Assembly (NCBI RefSeq): GCF_003123725.1
Contig: NZ_QETA01000009.1
Coordinates: 1-64,000, forward strand
DNA length: 64,000 nt
Source: Corticimicrobacter populi
GTDB lineage: Bacteria > Pseudomonadota > Gammaproteobacteria > Burkholderiales > Burkholderiaceae_B
Reading direction: 5' to 3'
Positions 15,890 through 25,809 of this stretch are shown here, in pieces. Each line of letters starts with the position of its first letter. Within the stretch, counting starts at the first letter, position 1. The position numbers and the translations under genes were made by a program. The notes below the pieces were generated by a model. It did no database searches. It saw only the letters and a program-made list of their open reading frames with translations, and was not told the DNA's origin.

Positions 15890-16738
15890 CTAAAGTTCCA
15901 GATTATCGATCAGGCGCGTCCCGCCCAGGCGGGCCGCCACCAGCGCTACAAGCCGATCCGGCTCGACCAGGTCATCGGCCTGTGGCTGCTGGAGATCTGC
16001 GCGACGCCGGATAGCGACATAGTCCACATGCCAGCCATGGCGTTCGAGATCCGCGTACATCGCATTCTCCAGCGCCAGAATATCCGTCGCTCCGGCCATC
16101 ATCTGCTGCTGCAGGCCATGCAGACCGGCGTACAGCCGCGTTGCCTCCTTCAACTGTGCCGGCGTCAGGTAGCGATTGCGCGATGACAGGGCCAGGCCGC
16201 TGGTTTCGCGCACGGTATCCTGGGCCAGTATCTGTATCGGCAACAGGAACTGGCGGCACATGTTGCGCACCACCAGCAACTGCTGATAGTCCTTTTTTCC
16301 GAAGACCGCAGCCTGCGGCTGCACGCAGGCAAACAGCTTGAGCACCACCGTGCAGACCCCCTCGAAAAAGCCAGGCCGGAATTCACCTTCGAGAATGTCG
16401 CCCAGGTGCGCAGGAACGCTGACACGATAATTCTGTGGTTCGGGATACAGTGCCTGCTCGTCCGGGGCAAAGAGGATATCGACCGTGCCAGCCTGGCGCA
16501 GCTTGTCGGCATCATCATCAAGCGTGCGCGGATAACGGTCGAAATCCTCGTTCGGCCCGAACTGGAGACGGTTGACGAAAATACTGGTCACGACAGGGCC
16601 TGCCTGCAGCGCGCGAGCCTGCTGCGCCAGTGCCAAATGCCCCTCGTGCAGACTGCCCATGGTCGGCACGAACACCGGCCCCTTGTCATGCGCCTGCAGT
16701 GCTTCGCGCAATGCCTCTACCGTATGTACGACTTGCAA
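15890..16738 (-). CDS. panC: Pantothenate synthetase
   Basis: PanC condenses pantoate with beta-alanine using ATP. Signatures: [13 protein letters not shown] (HxGH nucleotidyltransferase motif), [33 protein letters not shown] and [14 protein letters not shown]. The start is placed at a TTG (16736-16738) that gives [11 protein letters not shown], aligning with other PanC proteins and preceded by AAGGAGAAGG at good distance. The alternative ATG at 16759 would add seven residues and lies within the ribosome-binding region. The gene lies 20 bases after the ABC transporter gene on the same strand. Confidence 0.92.
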   Translation of the reverse strand: MQVVHTVEALREALQAHDKGPVFVPTMGSLHEGHLALAQQARALQAGPVVTSIFVNRLQFGPNEDFDRYPRTLDDDADKLRQAGTVDILFAPDEQALYPEPQNYRVSVPAHLGDILEGEFRPGFFEGVCTVVLKLFACVQPQAAVFGKKDYQQLLVVRNMCRQFLLPIQILAQDTVRETSGLALSSRNRYLTPAQLKEATRLYAGLHGLQQQMMAGATDILALENAMYADLERHGWHVDYVAIRRRADLQQPQADDLVEPDRLVALVAARLGGTRLIDNLEL

Positions 16739-16758
16739 GATCCTTCTCCTTGGAAACA

Positions 16759-18483
16759 TCACGCCAGCAGCGCCAGGCAATCCGTATGGAACTGCCGCAA
16801 CGCCGGACGATGCGCCACGCTGACGATGGCCATATCCGGGCAGCGCTGGACCAGCAGATTGTAAAGGGAAGTCTCGCTGGCCTCATCCAGTGCCGAAGTC
16901 GCCTCATCCAGGAAAAGATAGGCTGGCCGATGCAGCAGGACACGGGCGAAGGCCAGCTTCTGGCGCTCGCCGGGCGACAGACGGCGGCTCCAGTCATGGG
17001 CACTGTCCAGCAGTCCCCCTATCTGCCCTAGGCCCACATCCTGCAACGCCTGGAGACAGGCCTTTGCAGAAAATGCCTGTTCGGTGGCGGGGTAGCAAAG
17101 ACATTGCCGCAGCGTCCCGTCAGGGAGATAGCTCTGCTGAGGCAGAAACAGCATACGACTGCGATCCGGCACGGCAATAACGCCGACACCGTGCGGCCAC
17201 AGTCCGGCCAGCATGCGTAACAAGGTACTTTTGCCTGCCCCGGCAGGACCGGTGATCAGCCAGCGCTGACCTGGCAGGACAGACCAGGACAGCGGCCCCG
17301 AGAGCCGTTCCCCCTCCGGCGTGTAGACACTCAATGCACGCACGTGCAGACCGACACGACGCCCCTGCCGCCTGCGCAGACGGGTCACGGACGTGTCTGC
17401 GGGATCCCACCCAAGCGCCCGATCCAGCTCGCCCAGCCGCCAACAGACCGAGCGCAGCAGCGCCAGTTCCTTGTATTGGTAGATGAACCACGACAGCGCA
17501 GTGCGCACCCGCGTAAAAGCCTGGGTCAACTGAATCAGATCACCCAGGCTCATCAACCCCGCAAAGAATCGCGGCCCACAAAGCAGATAAGGCACCATGG
17601 CCCCGGCCTCCGTATAGCCCCGATCAATCAGCGTGATGCGCTTGGTGTAGGTCATGACATGTCGCCAATTGGCACGCACCGCATCAAAACGCCGCAACAG
17701 CGCAGATTGCTCGGCATGACCACCACCCAGCAAGGCGATTTGCTCGGCATGCTCGCGCACCCGGATCAACAGGAAACGGAAATCCGCCTCCGCCTGCTGC
17801 TGCCGATAATCGACCGCCACCATGCGCCGCCCCAGCCTTTCCATGACCAGAGAGCCCAGTACCGCATACAGGATGGCGACCCACAGCATATAACCGGCCA
17901 CCTCGAACTGCCGGCCGGCCAGCGACAGCGTCAGCACGCCGGACAGTCCCCAGACGATGACAGAGAAAGACACCAGATTGGCACTGTGCCTGAGCAATCC
18001 CAGGGACAACTCCAGCACATTGCAGGCCAGCCACTTGAGATCTTCGGCAATGCGCTGGTCAGGATTTTCGACCGTACCGGCATGGCTGATCCGCCAGAAT
18101 GCATCCTGCCTCAGCCAGCGCGTCAGGAACGCACCCGTCAGCCAGTTGCGCCAGCGCATCTCCAGCGCCAGTGCCGTATAAGCACGCGCGGCATCCATCA
18201 CCATGCCGACCAGCGCCAGTACCGCCAGCTCGCCCAGCAGGTGCCAGAACGTGGCAATCTGATGTGCCTCCAGCGTGTCATAGAAGTCCTTCTGCCAGTA
18301 GGTAATCAGGACAGCCCGATACACCAGCAGCATATCCAGCAGAATCACCAGTGCCAGCAGGCTGCGCCCCTTCCAGCGGTCGTCGGACACCCAGTAGGCA
18401 CCGATCAGGTGCCAGGCCGCCCGCCAGGACGGGCGTGGCACCTGATCGGCCTGAGGCAACGGTATCATGCGTTCAGCCCTCAT
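16759..18483 (-). CDS. ABC transporter with fused permease and ATPase (YddA/SbmA-BacA type)
   Basis: A 574-residue half transporter. Residues about 25-340 are a six-helix permease of the SbmA/BacA-like class ([58 protein letters not shown]). Residues about 365-574 are the ATPase domain: Walker [18 protein letters not shown]-loop [14 protein letters not shown], signature [13 protein letters not shown], Walker [13 protein letters not shown] and H-loop SVAHRP. It probably works as a homodimer. Relatives move siderophores, peptides or vitamin B12. The TonB receptor gene upstream on the same strand suggests handling of a metal-chelate ligand. Confidence 0.88.
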   Translation of the reverse strand: MRAERMIPLPQADQVPRPSWRAAWHLIGAYWVSDDRWKGRSLLALVILLDMLLVYRAVLITYWQKDFYDTLEAHQIATFWHLLGELAVLALVGMVMDAARAYTALALEMRWRNWLTGAFLTRWLRQDAFWRISHAGTVENPDQRIAEDLKWLACNVLELSLGLLRHSANLVSFSVIVWGLSGVLTLSLAGRQFEVAGYMLWVAILYAVLGSLVMERLGRRMVAVDYRQQQAEADFRFLLIRVREHAEQIALLGGGHAEQSALLRRFDAVRANWRHVMTYTKRITLIDRGYTEAGAMVPYLLCGPRFFAGLMSLGDLIQLTQAFTRVRTALSWFIYQYKELALLRSVCWRLGELDRALGWDPADTSVTRLRRRQGRRVGLHVRALSVYTPEGERLSGPLSWSVLPGQRWLITGPAGAGKSTLLRMLAGLWPHGVGVIAVPDRSRMLFLPQQSYLPDGTLRQCLCYPATEQAFSAKACLQALQDVGLGQIGGLLDSAHDWSRRLSPGERQKLAFARVLLHRPAYLFLDEATSALDEASETSLYNLLVQRCPDMAIVSVAHRPALRQFHTDCLALLA

Positions 18484-18495
18484 GCCTTGCGCTCA

Positions 18496-20649
18496 TCAAT
18501 ACTGCGCGCGCAGCGTCAGCATGAAGTTACGCGGCTCACCATAGGTGTTGTAGGTGTTTGTGCCGCCCAGGCGCGTGTAGTACGTCCGATCAAACAGGTT
18601 GTTGGCGTTGAACTGCACCGTAACCTGGCGATTGATCCGATAGCTGGCCATCGCATTGGTGATGGCGTAGCCGCCCTGGCGGCGCATGGCCCATGCATCG
18701 CTTGAGCCGGCAGAGCTGCTACTGGCGATGTTCACCCCTACCCCCAGGGTCAGGCCTTCAAGCGCACCCTCGCTGAACGACCGCAGCCCCCATAGCCTGG
18801 CCGAATGCTTGGGCTCCCAGGTCTGGAACGGCAATCCTTCGTTGTTTTTATCCTTGAGGTATTTGACACGGGAATAGGCATAGCCCAGTTGCACTTCATA
18901 GCCCGGTGCAGGCCGACCCACGATTTCAAACTCCCAGCCTTTGCTGGAGACTTCTCCCGTATTCACGTAATAATCGTTGCCATCGGACTGGGCGCGATTG
19001 GTATCACGCAAGTCATACACGGCCAGAGACGACTGCAACAATCCCTCCAGCCACTCGCCCTTGAGCCCCAATTCAACTTGCCTTCCTTCTCTGGGATCAA
19101 GCACACTGCCATCGGCCCTGAGCTGTGTTTGCGGCATGAAAATACTGGCATAGCTGCCATATACCGTCAGGTTGTCCGTCAGGTCATACAACACGGCACC
19201 ATAAGGCGTAAAGTGTGAAGATTCGCGAGCGCCCTGGTTCCAGTCAGTTCGTGCAGAAGGCGACGCTCCACGCGATTTGTCATTGAACCAACTGACACGC
19301 GCACCCAGCACCACCGTCAAAGGATCCGCAATGCTGGCACGAAGCTGCCCATAGAAGCCCCGCTGCGAAGTCTGGCTCTTGCTCCCCTGGTCATATACAA
19401 CATCCTGCAAATCCGACACCAGATCAGGACGCCCGAACGGTACATCGTTGGCACGATTCGGCGTCTTCCAGCCATAACGCTCATACCCACTGCGATAGCG
19501 CTCGTAATTAAACCCGACCAGCGCCTGATGCTCACGCCCCAGCGCCATCAAAGGCCCGGAGGCATACACATCCACCGCGTCGTGACGATGATCAAAATCG
19601 CCCTGACGCCGCCGATAATTGACCATCCCGGTCGTCTCACTCACTCCCGTCGTGACATAGGCATCCTTGAAGAAGTTATCCTGCTCACGGCGACTGAACT
19701 TGCTCCGGATCGCCCAGCCGCTTTCAAGCCGATGCTCGATCTCGGCTACCAGCTCATGCGAGCGCCAGGTGGAACGACTCCATTCGGGTACGGGGTTGGT
19801 CCGTCGCGAAACATCCAGCAGTTCGCCGCTTTCCCAGGCCGGCAAGCCACTGAAAGAGGCTCGCGTATGATCATCTTGCGCCGCCAGTGCCAGCGACAGC
19901 GTCGTGTCGGCGGTGATATCCCAATCCAGCGTGCCGTAGGCGAGCCAGCGGCGAGTATCGGTTACGTCATAGAAGTAGGCACGATCCGTCGTGGATAGCA
20001 CGGCACGGGCACGGACCGATCCGTCAGTATTGAGTGGGCCCGTGACATCCACATCGGCATGATAATTGTCCCAGGAGCCTGCGCTCACCGAACCGGACAA
20101 CGCAAACGTACGCAGAGCACGCTTGCGCACCAGATTGACCACGCCACCCGGCTCGTTCGTCCCCATGAACAGCCCCGCCGGCCCACGCAATACCTCGACC
20201 TGCTCATACATCGGCAGATCGAACTGCTGCATCCCGTTCAGGCTACCGCGAGCCGGAATGCCATCGTAGGCCACGCCCAACGAATAGCCACGCGAGTAAT
20301 ACTGGCTCTGGCTCGTATCATTCGAGATGACGGTCACGCCCGTCACCTGGTTCAGGGCATCGGCCACGGTCTGCAACCCCTGGTCTTCGATCCGCTGGCT
20401 GGAAATGACCGAGACTGAGTTGGCGATTTCACGCGGAGCGAGAGGCTCCTTGCCGGCAATGGTGGCTTCCCACGCATAGGAGGGACGCGGTGCCTCGGCG
20501 CTCACATCGATGCGAGGCAGCCTGCGAACCGGCTCAGCCGTCTCTTGATCTGCCGACTCGGCCATCACCGGAAACGCTGCAGCCAGCGCAAGCCCAAGAC
20601 TCAGGCAACGGACGGATGTGGTACCCACTTTTTTGGTCGACGCTTTCAT
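18496..20649 (-). CDS. TonB-dependent siderophore-type receptor
   Basis: A 717-residue outer-membrane receptor of the FhuE/FpvA class. A signal peptide (LGLALAAAFPVMA) is followed by the plug domain (ISSQRIEDQGLQTVADALNQV, SRGYSLGVAYDGIP, EQVEVLRGPAGLFMGTNEPGGVVN) and the 22-strand barrel ending NTYGEPRNFMLTLRAQY with terminal aromatic residue. No N-terminal signalling domain is seen. The ATG at 20649 follows GGGAGG; longer readings of the frame run into the metal-chaperone gene and are rejected. Its start overlaps the end of the HMA gene by 4 bases, so translation is coupled. The ligand is unknown; the HMA partner allows a copper-binding ligand as well as a ferric siderophore. Confidence 0.9.
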   Translation of the reverse strand: MKASTKKVGTTSVRCLSLGLALAAAFPVMAESADQETAEPVRRLPRIDVSAEAPRPSYAWEATIAGKEPLAPREIANSVSVISSQRIEDQGLQTVADALNQVTGVTVISNDTSQSQYYSRGYSLGVAYDGIPARGSLNGMQQFDLPMYEQVEVLRGPAGLFMGTNEPGGVVNLVRKRALRTFALSGSVSAGSWDNYHADVDVTGPLNTDGSVRARAVLSTTDRAYFYDVTDTRRWLAYGTLDWDITADTTLSLALAAQDDHTRASFSGLPAWESGELLDVSRRTNPVPEWSRSTWRSHELVAEIEHRLESGWAIRSKFSRREQDNFFKDAYVTTGVSETTGMVNYRRRQGDFDHRHDAVDVYASGPLMALGREHQALVGFNYERYRSGYERYGWKTPNRANDVPFGRPDLVSDLQDVVYDQGSKSQTSQRGFYGQLRASIADPLTVVLGARVSWFNDKSRGASPSARTDWNQGARESSHFTPYGAVLYDLTDNLTVYGSYASIFMPQTQLRADGSVLDPREGRQVELGLKGEWLEGLLQSSLAVYDLRDTNRAQSDGNDYYVNTGEVSSKGWEFEIVGRPAPGYEVQLGYAYSRVKYLKDKNNEGLPFQTWEPKHSARLWGLRSFSEGALEGLTLGVGVNIASSSSAGSSDAWAMRRQGGYAITNAMASYRINRQVTVQFNANNLFDRTYYTRLGGTNTYNTYGEPRNFMLTLRAQY

Positions 20650-20861
20650 ACTGCGAACCCTCCCGCCTCGATGGCATGCCGGAGCGTTTCCGGGTTGCTG
20701 CGGCGCGGATCGAAATCCAGTTCCACCTTTTTCGTGTCGACTTCGACCCGAGCCTCGATCACCCCATCCTGGGCGTTGAGCAGGCGCAGCAGGCGGCTGG
20801 CGCAGCCCGAGCAATTGAGATTCCTGACCGTCCAGGTCAGGGTCTGGGGATACGTATTCAT
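20646..20861 (-). CDS. Small heavy-metal-associated (HMA) domain protein
   Basis: A 71-residue ferredoxin-like HMA domain: strand TLTWTVRNL, metal-binding NCSGCASRLLRLL with CxxC (about residues 17-20), then VEVDTKKVELDFDP and ETLRHAIEAGGFAV. CopZ/Atx1-type chaperones carry Cu(I) on this motif; the usual GMxCxxC methionine is replaced (NLNCSGC). No signal peptide is evident, so it is probably cytoplasmic. It overlaps the TonB receptor gene by 4 bases, an uncommon partner for a metallochaperone. Confidence 0.88.
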   Translation of the reverse strand: MNTYPQTLTWTVRNLNCSGCASRLLRLLNAQDGVIEARVEVDTKKVELDFDPRRSNPETLRHAIEAGGFAV

Positions 20862-21093
20862 GATGCAATTCCTGATGATTCATTGGCAGGGATGGCAGCA
20901 CGCAGGCACACCCCTCCGGCGCAGCCAAGGCAGCGCCAGACAGGGACAGAAAGCGTGCGGAACATCCACAGGGAATGCCGCCGGGACGGCAATCTGCCCG
21001 CAGCCATGTTCAGGACCGGAAACGACAGGCGTCGATCAGCCAGGCAACCGGCATGCGGTCGCCTGCCGGGCCATCAGTCAGGCAGAGGCAGGA
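20862..21093. other. Intergenic gap in metal uptake block 1
   Basis: These 232 bases hold no convincing gene on either strand. A sequence near 20868-20885 (ATTCCTGATGATTCATT) has a weak resemblance to a Fur half-site pair, not enough to call. Confidence 0.35.
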
Positions 21094-21495
21094 TCAGGAA
21101 AAGACGGGAGGCGCACGTACCGGCACACGCAGCCATGACGGATCGTCAGGCAGGGCAACGGCAGCATCGGGGGGAGGAAAATCGGCGCGACCGGCATCAA
21201 CCGGCAGCAGCAGGAACAGCAGCGCGGCAAACAGCATCGGCAAGGGAATGCCTATCTTGCAGAACACGCATTGCGGCATGCGCTTGGCGACCTGGTCGAG
21301 CGGAGTATCACTCTCGTCGGACAGGTCGATCATCATGGTCAGCATGCCACCGGGGTTGCAGATGATGACTTCGACCTGACGCCCCTGAGACGTCCCCCAG
21401 GCTGTCAACGCGCTCAGCACCGGCCCCTGGACAACCAGGGTACAGAACATCAGCAAAGCGATGGAGCGAAGCCGTAACCGGCACCAGTGCAGCAT
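21094..21495 (-). CDS. DUF2946-like small membrane/secreted protein
   Basis: A 133-residue protein with an N-terminal hydrophobic segment (IALLMFCTLVVQGPVLSAL), a cysteine pair region (VIICNPGGM ... MPQCVFCKIG) and a second hydrophobic stretch (LPMLFAALLFLLLP). This layout fits the DUF2946 family, whose members have an ICxxxG and CxxC pattern and are often found beside TonB receptors or copper genes. Function is unknown; the cysteines suggest periplasmic metal contact. It heads the leftward block with HMA, receptor and ABC genes. A second DUF2946-like gene is at 35312-35734. Confidence 0.65.
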   Translation of the reverse strand: MLHWCRLRLRSIALLMFCTLVVQGPVLSALTAWGTSQGRQVEVIICNPGGMLTMMIDLSDESDTPLDQVAKRMPQCVFCKIGIPLPMLFAALLFLLLPVDAGRADFPPPDAAVALPDDPSWLRVPVRAPPVFS

Positions 21496-21540
21496 GGAAC
21501 GGATTCTACAGGGACGCGCACGCTCCCAGGTTGCGTTGCA

Positions 21541-22422
21541 TCAAGCCTGTTGGAGCGTCGTATAACTCAGGCGCACGTAGATGGGTGCATAGGGTTCGAC
21601 CTGGGTGATTTCCAACAGCGACTCGCGCGCCAGTTCGAGCATCGCCAGGAAATGGACCACAACCACTGCGGGGCCATCCCCGCTGTCGATCCGGTCGGCA
21701 AACAGTTCGGCAAATTCCATGAAGCGGACATTGCCCAGCTTGCGCAGGATCAGCGACATGTGCTCGCGCACCGACAACTGCTCGCGCGTGATCTGGTGGC
21801 TGGCATTGAGCTGTGCCCGGCGCAGTATGTCGAGCCAGGCCTGCTTGAGGTCATCGACGCTGACATCGGGCGGAATCTGCTCGAACACCAGGTTGCGCAT
21901 CGCCTGTGCCACCTGAAAGTCACGCCCCACGCGGGGCAGCGCATCCAGACCCTGTGCGGCCAGCTTCATCTGTTCGTACTCAAGCAGGCGACGCACCAGT
22001 TCGGCACGCGGGTCCTCGACCTCTTCGCCGGAATCGCTCTTGCGCACCGGCAACAGCATGCGGGCCTTGATCTCGATCAGCAGCGCCGCCATGAGCAGAT
22101 ACTCGGCGGCCAGTTCGAGATTGTGTTCCCGGATCTGCTCGACATAGGCCAGATATTGCCGCGTGACCTCGGCCATCGGGATATCCAGCACATTGAAATT
22201 CTGCTTGCGGATCAGATACAGCAGCAGGTCGAGCGGCCCCTGGAAGGTTTCGAGAAAAACTTCCAGCGCATCGGGCGGAATGTACAGGTCTTGCGGCAAC
22301 TGGAACAGCGGCTCGCCATAGAGCCGCGCCAGCGCCACATGATCGACAACGTCAGGCGTACTGTCGACCGCAGGCCGGGCCAGCGCATCGAGCTGAGTAT
22401 CCGGAACGGCCGCAGGCTGCAT
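21541..22422 (-). CDS. scpA: Segregation and condensation protein A (kleisin)
   Basis: ScpA is the kleisin subunit that bridges SMC heads and ScpB in the chromosome condensation complex. The 293-residue protein has ALEVFLETFQGPLDLLLYLIRKQNFNV in its N-terminal half (the conserved FxGPLDLLLxLI segment), then YLLMAALLIEIKARMLLP, and a C-terminal winged-helix part (VVVVHFLAMLELARESLLEI). About 45 residues precede the conserved core. It follows the DUF3460 gene on the same strand by 7 bases, a typical betaproteobacterial pair. scpB is not next to it. Confidence 0.93.
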   Translation of the reverse strand: MQPAAVPDTQLDALARPAVDSTPDVVDHVALARLYGEPLFQLPQDLYIPPDALEVFLETFQGPLDLLLYLIRKQNFNVLDIPMAEVTRQYLAYVEQIREHNLELAAEYLLMAALLIEIKARMLLPVRKSDSGEEVEDPRAELVRRLLEYEQMKLAAQGLDALPRVGRDFQVAQAMRNLVFEQIPPDVSVDDLKQAWLDILRRAQLNASHQITREQLSVREHMSLILRKLGNVRFMEFAELFADRIDSGDGPAVVVVHFLAMLELARESLLEITQVEPYAPIYVRLSYTTLQQA

Positions 22423-22429
22423 GCGCAGA

Positions 22430-22618
22430 TCAGTTGGTCTGGTAGACGTAGGCCTTCTGCGGCACGCGGGCGTTCTGGTAGCCTTCCTGCAGTTCGAAAT
22501 CGATCTCGCGATCCCACAGGCGGGCGCGGCCGTCGATCTGCTTCTTTTCCATATCGGGATGGGCCTTCTTGAGGTCTTTCAGAAAACAGGTGATTTCGGA
22601 TTCGAAGTTGTTGGCCAT
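22430..22618 (-). CDS. DUF3460 family protein
   Basis: A 62-residue protein, MANNFESEITCFLKDLKKAHP at the start, then MEKKQIDGRARLWDREIDFE and QKAYVYQTN. This is the full length and conserved pattern of DUF3460, a small betaproteobacterial family of unknown function usually encoded just upstream of scpA, as here. Confidence 0.88.
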   Translation of the reverse strand: MANNFESEITCFLKDLKKAHPDMEKKQIDGRARLWDREIDFELQEGYQNARVPQKAYVYQTN

Positions 22619-22683
22619 GGTGATCTGCTGTCAGGATGAACACGGACGGGACTGTCCCAACCGGGAGTTTACTACCTGTGCAC

Positions 22684-23424
22684 CTAATGCAGTATCTGAC
22701 TCAGGAACAGTTTCGTCCGCTCATGCTGCGGATTGTCGAAAAACGCGTCCGGTGTATTTTGCTCGACGATCCGCCCGCCATCCATGAAAATCACCCGGTC
22801 CGCCACGCGCCGCGCAAAACCCATCTCATGCGTCACGCTGAGCATGGTCATGCCCTCCTCGCCCGCCAGCTCCACCATCACGTCGAGCACTTCCTTGACC
22901 ATCTCGGGATCGAGCGCGGAGGTCGGCTCATCGAACAGCATGATCTTCGGTGCCATGCACAGTGCCCGAGCAATCGCGACCCGCTGTTGCTGCCCGCCCG
23001 ACAACTGGCCGGGATACTTGTCGGCCTGCTCGGATATCCGCACCCTCTCCAGGTAGCGCCGTGCAACCGCCTCGGCCTCGGCCTTGGGCCGATGCAGCAC
23101 CCAGATGGGGCCCAGGGTGAGATTCTCCAGCACCGTCAGGTGCGGGAACAGGTTGAAATGCTGGAACACCATGCCGACATCGCGCCGTACCTGCTCGACA
23201 TGGCGCAGGTCACCATCCAGCTCAGTACCATCGATCACGATGCGGCCCTGCTGGATCTCTTCCAGGCGATTCAGGCAACGGATCAGGGTCGACTTGCCCG
23301 AGCCTGACGGGCCGCAGATGACGATCCGCTCGCCACGTGCCACCTCAAGGTCGATATCCTGCAGCACATGGAACTTTCCGTACCACTTGTTGACGCCCTG
23401 CATCCGGATGATGGGGTCGCTCAT
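22684..23424 (-). CDS. Polar amino-acid ABC transporter, ATP-binding protein
   Basis: A 246-residue ATPase of the GlnQ/AapP/GltL class that powers uptake of polar amino acids. Walker [21 protein letters not shown]-loop [16 protein letters not shown], signature [15 protein letters not shown], Walker [15 protein letters not shown] and H-loop [15 protein letters not shown] are all intact, and [10 protein letters not shown] is characteristic of this subfamily. The ATG at 23424 overlaps the end of the preceding permease gene by 4 bases; the longer open frame upstream is the antiparallel or shifted reading of that permease. Confidence 0.95.
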   Translation of the reverse strand: MSDPIIRMQGVNKWYGKFHVLQDIDLEVARGERIVICGPSGSGKSTLIRCLNRLEEIQQGRIVIDGTELDGDLRHVEQVRRDVGMVFQHFNLFPHLTVLENLTLGPIWVLHRPKAEAEAVARRYLERVRISEQADKYPGQLSGGQQQRVAIARALCMAPKIMLFDEPTSALDPEMVKEVLDVMVELAGEEGMTMLSVTHEMGFARRVADRVIFMDGGRIVEQNTPDAFFDNPQHERTKLFLSQILH

Positions 23425-24479
23425 GGGTCTATCCTCCGTCCGGTATCCAGCTCCCGCTCCAGGTGCCGGCTGTAGCGCGACATGGCGTAGCAGAATACGA
23501 AATAGATGGCGGCGATGAACACATACGCCTCGACGCCGAAACCGCGCCAGGCGGCATCGGCCAGTGCCGCCTTGGCCGCCAGCGTGAGGTCGAAGATCCC
23601 GATCACGACCACCAGCGACGTATCCTTGAACAGCGAAATGAAAATGCCGACCAGTGGCGGGATCACGGTCTTGAACGCCTGCGGCAGGATCACCAGCCGC
23701 ATCTGCCGCCAATAGCCCAGCCCCAGCGCATCGGCCCCTTCGTACTGGCCGCGCGGCACGGCCTGCAAGCCGCCACGCACCACTTCGGCAATGTAGGCGG
23801 CGGCAAACAGGATGATGGCAATCTGGGCACGCAGCAGCTTGTCGATCGTCACGCCGGCGGGCAGGAACAGCGGCAGCATGACCGAGGCCATGAACAGCAG
23901 GCTGATCAGCGGCACACCACGAATCAGCTCGATATACACCACACTCAGGGCGCGCACCGCCGGCATCCGCGAGCGCCGCCCCAATGCCAGCAGCACACCC
24001 AGCGGGAAAGCAAACACGATACCGAAGATCGACAGCATCAGGGTCACGGGCAAGCCACCCCAGCGGCTGTTGTCCACGTACGGCAGTCCTGCCACACCGC
24101 CCCACATCAGCACGGCCGAGGCCAGCAGCCCCGGCCCCCATATCAATAATAGACGCGGGCCCCAGAAACGGCGCAGGCAACTGCACACCACCACACCGAT
24201 CAGGATCAGGCAGGCCAGCAACGGTCGCCACTGTTCATCGTAGGGGTATGTACCAAACAGAATGAGCCTATGCTTTTCAGCGATGAATGCCCAGCAGGCT
24301 CCCGCAGCATCGCGGCATTCTGCTGCGGAGTCTGCACTGAAGCGGGCCGAGAACAGCGCCCAGTCCAGCATGAACGGCACAGTCATCATCACCAGCCAGA
24401 GTGCCAGCGCCGTCAACAGCATATTGAAGGGCGTGGCGAACAGATGCCGCCGGCTCCAGGTCCAGGCCTGTTGCATCAT
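23421..24479 (-). CDS. Amino-acid ABC transporter permease (AapM-like)
   Basis: About 352 residues from the ATG at 24479, which directly follows the stop of the upstream permease gene (24481-24483). It has an extended N-terminal part with hydrophobic segments, then the HisM/GltK-type core: [44 protein letters not shown], and the EAA loop region ([28 protein letters not shown]). The length and extended N-terminus match AapM-type permeases for general L-amino acids. It pairs with the AapQ-like protein encoded just upstream. Confidence 0.9.
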   Translation of the reverse strand: MMQQAWTWSRRHLFATPFNMLLTALALWLVMMTVPFMLDWALFSARFSADSAAECRDAAGACWAFIAEKHRLILFGTYPYDEQWRPLLACLILIGVVVCSCLRRFWGPRLLLIWGPGLLASAVLMWGGVAGLPYVDNSRWGGLPVTLMLSIFGIVFAFPLGVLLALGRRSRMPAVRALSVVYIELIRGVPLISLLFMASVMLPLFLPAGVTIDKLLRAQIAIILFAAAYIAEVVRGGLQAVPRGQYEGADALGLGYWRQMRLVILPQAFKTVIPPLVGIFISLFKDTSLVVVIGIFDLTLAAKAALADAAWRGFGVEAYVFIAAIYFVFCYAMSRYSRHLERELDTGRRIDP

Positions 24480-24480
24480 C

Positions 24481-25668
24481 TCAGCGCTCCGCCAGGGCAA
24501 GGCGCCGGTTGTACCAGTTCATGCAGACCGAAATGGTCAGGCTCACCGTCAGGTAGGCGGCCATGATAATCAGCACGCCCTCGATAGCCTGTCCGCTCTG
24601 ATTGATCACGGTATTGAGCACGGACACGATATCCGGATAACCGATCGCCACGGCCAGTGAACTGTTTTTGGTCAGGTTCAGGTACTGACTGGTCATGGGC
24701 GGCACGATCACGCGCAAGGCCTGCGGCAGAATCACCAGCCGCAGCGCCAGGTGCCGTTTCAGGCCCAGCGCATTGGCCGCCTCCCACTGCCCGTCTGCCA
24801 CGGCCTGGATGCCCGACCGCACCACTTCGGCGACGAAGGCGGAGGTATAGATCACCAACCCCGCCAGCAAAGCTGCCAGCTCAGGCGTGAGTTGCATACC
24901 GCCAGTGAAATTGAAACCGCGCAGCGTCGGCATATCCAGTGCCAGGGCCGCACCGGACAGCAGCCAGCCTGCCAGCGGCCCAAATATCACCAGTAGCAGC
25001 CAAGTCCGGGCCATCGGCCATGCCTGGCCCGTTGCCGCCTGCCTGCGGCGCGACCAGCGGCCAAAAAACACACCAACCACGATCGCCGCAGCCAGCCCGA
25101 CAGCCAGCCACGGCAGGCTATCGCCCACCAGCGCCGGAAACTGCAGCCCCCGATTGGACAGGAACACACCAGGCAAGGGGTTGAGCGCCTGGCGCGGACC
25201 CGGCAGACTTTCCGTGATCAGGGCATACCAGAAAAAGAGCTGCAGCAGCAGCGGAATATTGCGCATGACTTCGACATAGACCGCCGCCAGCCGGGCCACC
25301 AGCCAATTGCGTGACAGTCGTGCGATGCCGACCAGCGTGCCCAGCAGCGTCGCCAGCACGATGCCGGCCAGTGCCACCTTGAGCGTATTGACGATCCCTA
25401 CCAGAATGGCACGCGCATAGGTATCGGCAGGCGCGTAGGCAATCGACGCTTCACCGATGGCAAAGCCCGCCTCGCCCTGCAGGAAACCAAAACCGGTGGC
25501 GATATTGCGTGCCGTCAAATTGGCCAGCGTATTTGATACCAGATACCAGACACCGCAGCAGACCAGCGCCACCAGCAACACCTGGTAGACAAAGGCCCGG
25601 ACACCGGGCCGACGCCAGGACAGTGCGGCACGCAGACGTGCCAGAACAGGTAGGAATTCGTACTGCAT
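24481..25668 (-). CDS. Amino-acid ABC transporter permease (AapQ-like)
   Basis: A 395-residue permease with an N-terminal membrane segment (VLLVALVCCGVWYLVSNTLANL), a long central insert with VYVEVMRNIPLLLQLFFWYALI, and the terminal EAA loop ([31 protein letters not shown]) followed by KNSSLAVAIGYPDIV. This arrangement is specific to AapQ/BztB-type permeases. It is the first gene of the leftward Q-M-P operon. The periplasmic binding protein (AapJ) normally encoded first is missing here; upstream is a divergent signalling gene. Confidence 0.9.
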   Translation of the reverse strand: MQYEFLPVLARLRAALSWRRPGVRAFVYQVLLVALVCCGVWYLVSNTLANLTARNIATGFGFLQGEAGFAIGEASIAYAPADTYARAILVGIVNTLKVALAGIVLATLLGTLVGIARLSRNWLVARLAAVYVEVMRNIPLLLQLFFWYALITESLPGPRQALNPLPGVFLSNRGLQFPALVGDSLPWLAVGLAAAIVVGVFFGRWSRRRQAATGQAWPMARTWLLLVIFGPLAGWLLSGAALALDMPTLRGFNFTGGMQLTPELAALLAGLVIYTSAFVAEVVRSGIQAVADGQWEAANALGLKRHLALRLVILPQALRVIVPPMTSQYLNLTKNSSLAVAIGYPDIVSVLNTVINQSGQAIEGVLIIMAAYLTVSLTISVCMNWYNRRLALAER

Positions 25669-25809
25669 CGATAGTTTCTATACAACTTAGGTCTATTGGC
25701 TGTATCCCGCGACTATGCTATCTTGCACATCACTTACCAAATGTAATAAATGCGCGTGTAAGGCAATATCGCCTTGGGGGGCACATGCGTATGAAGCAAT
25801 CTAACATTC

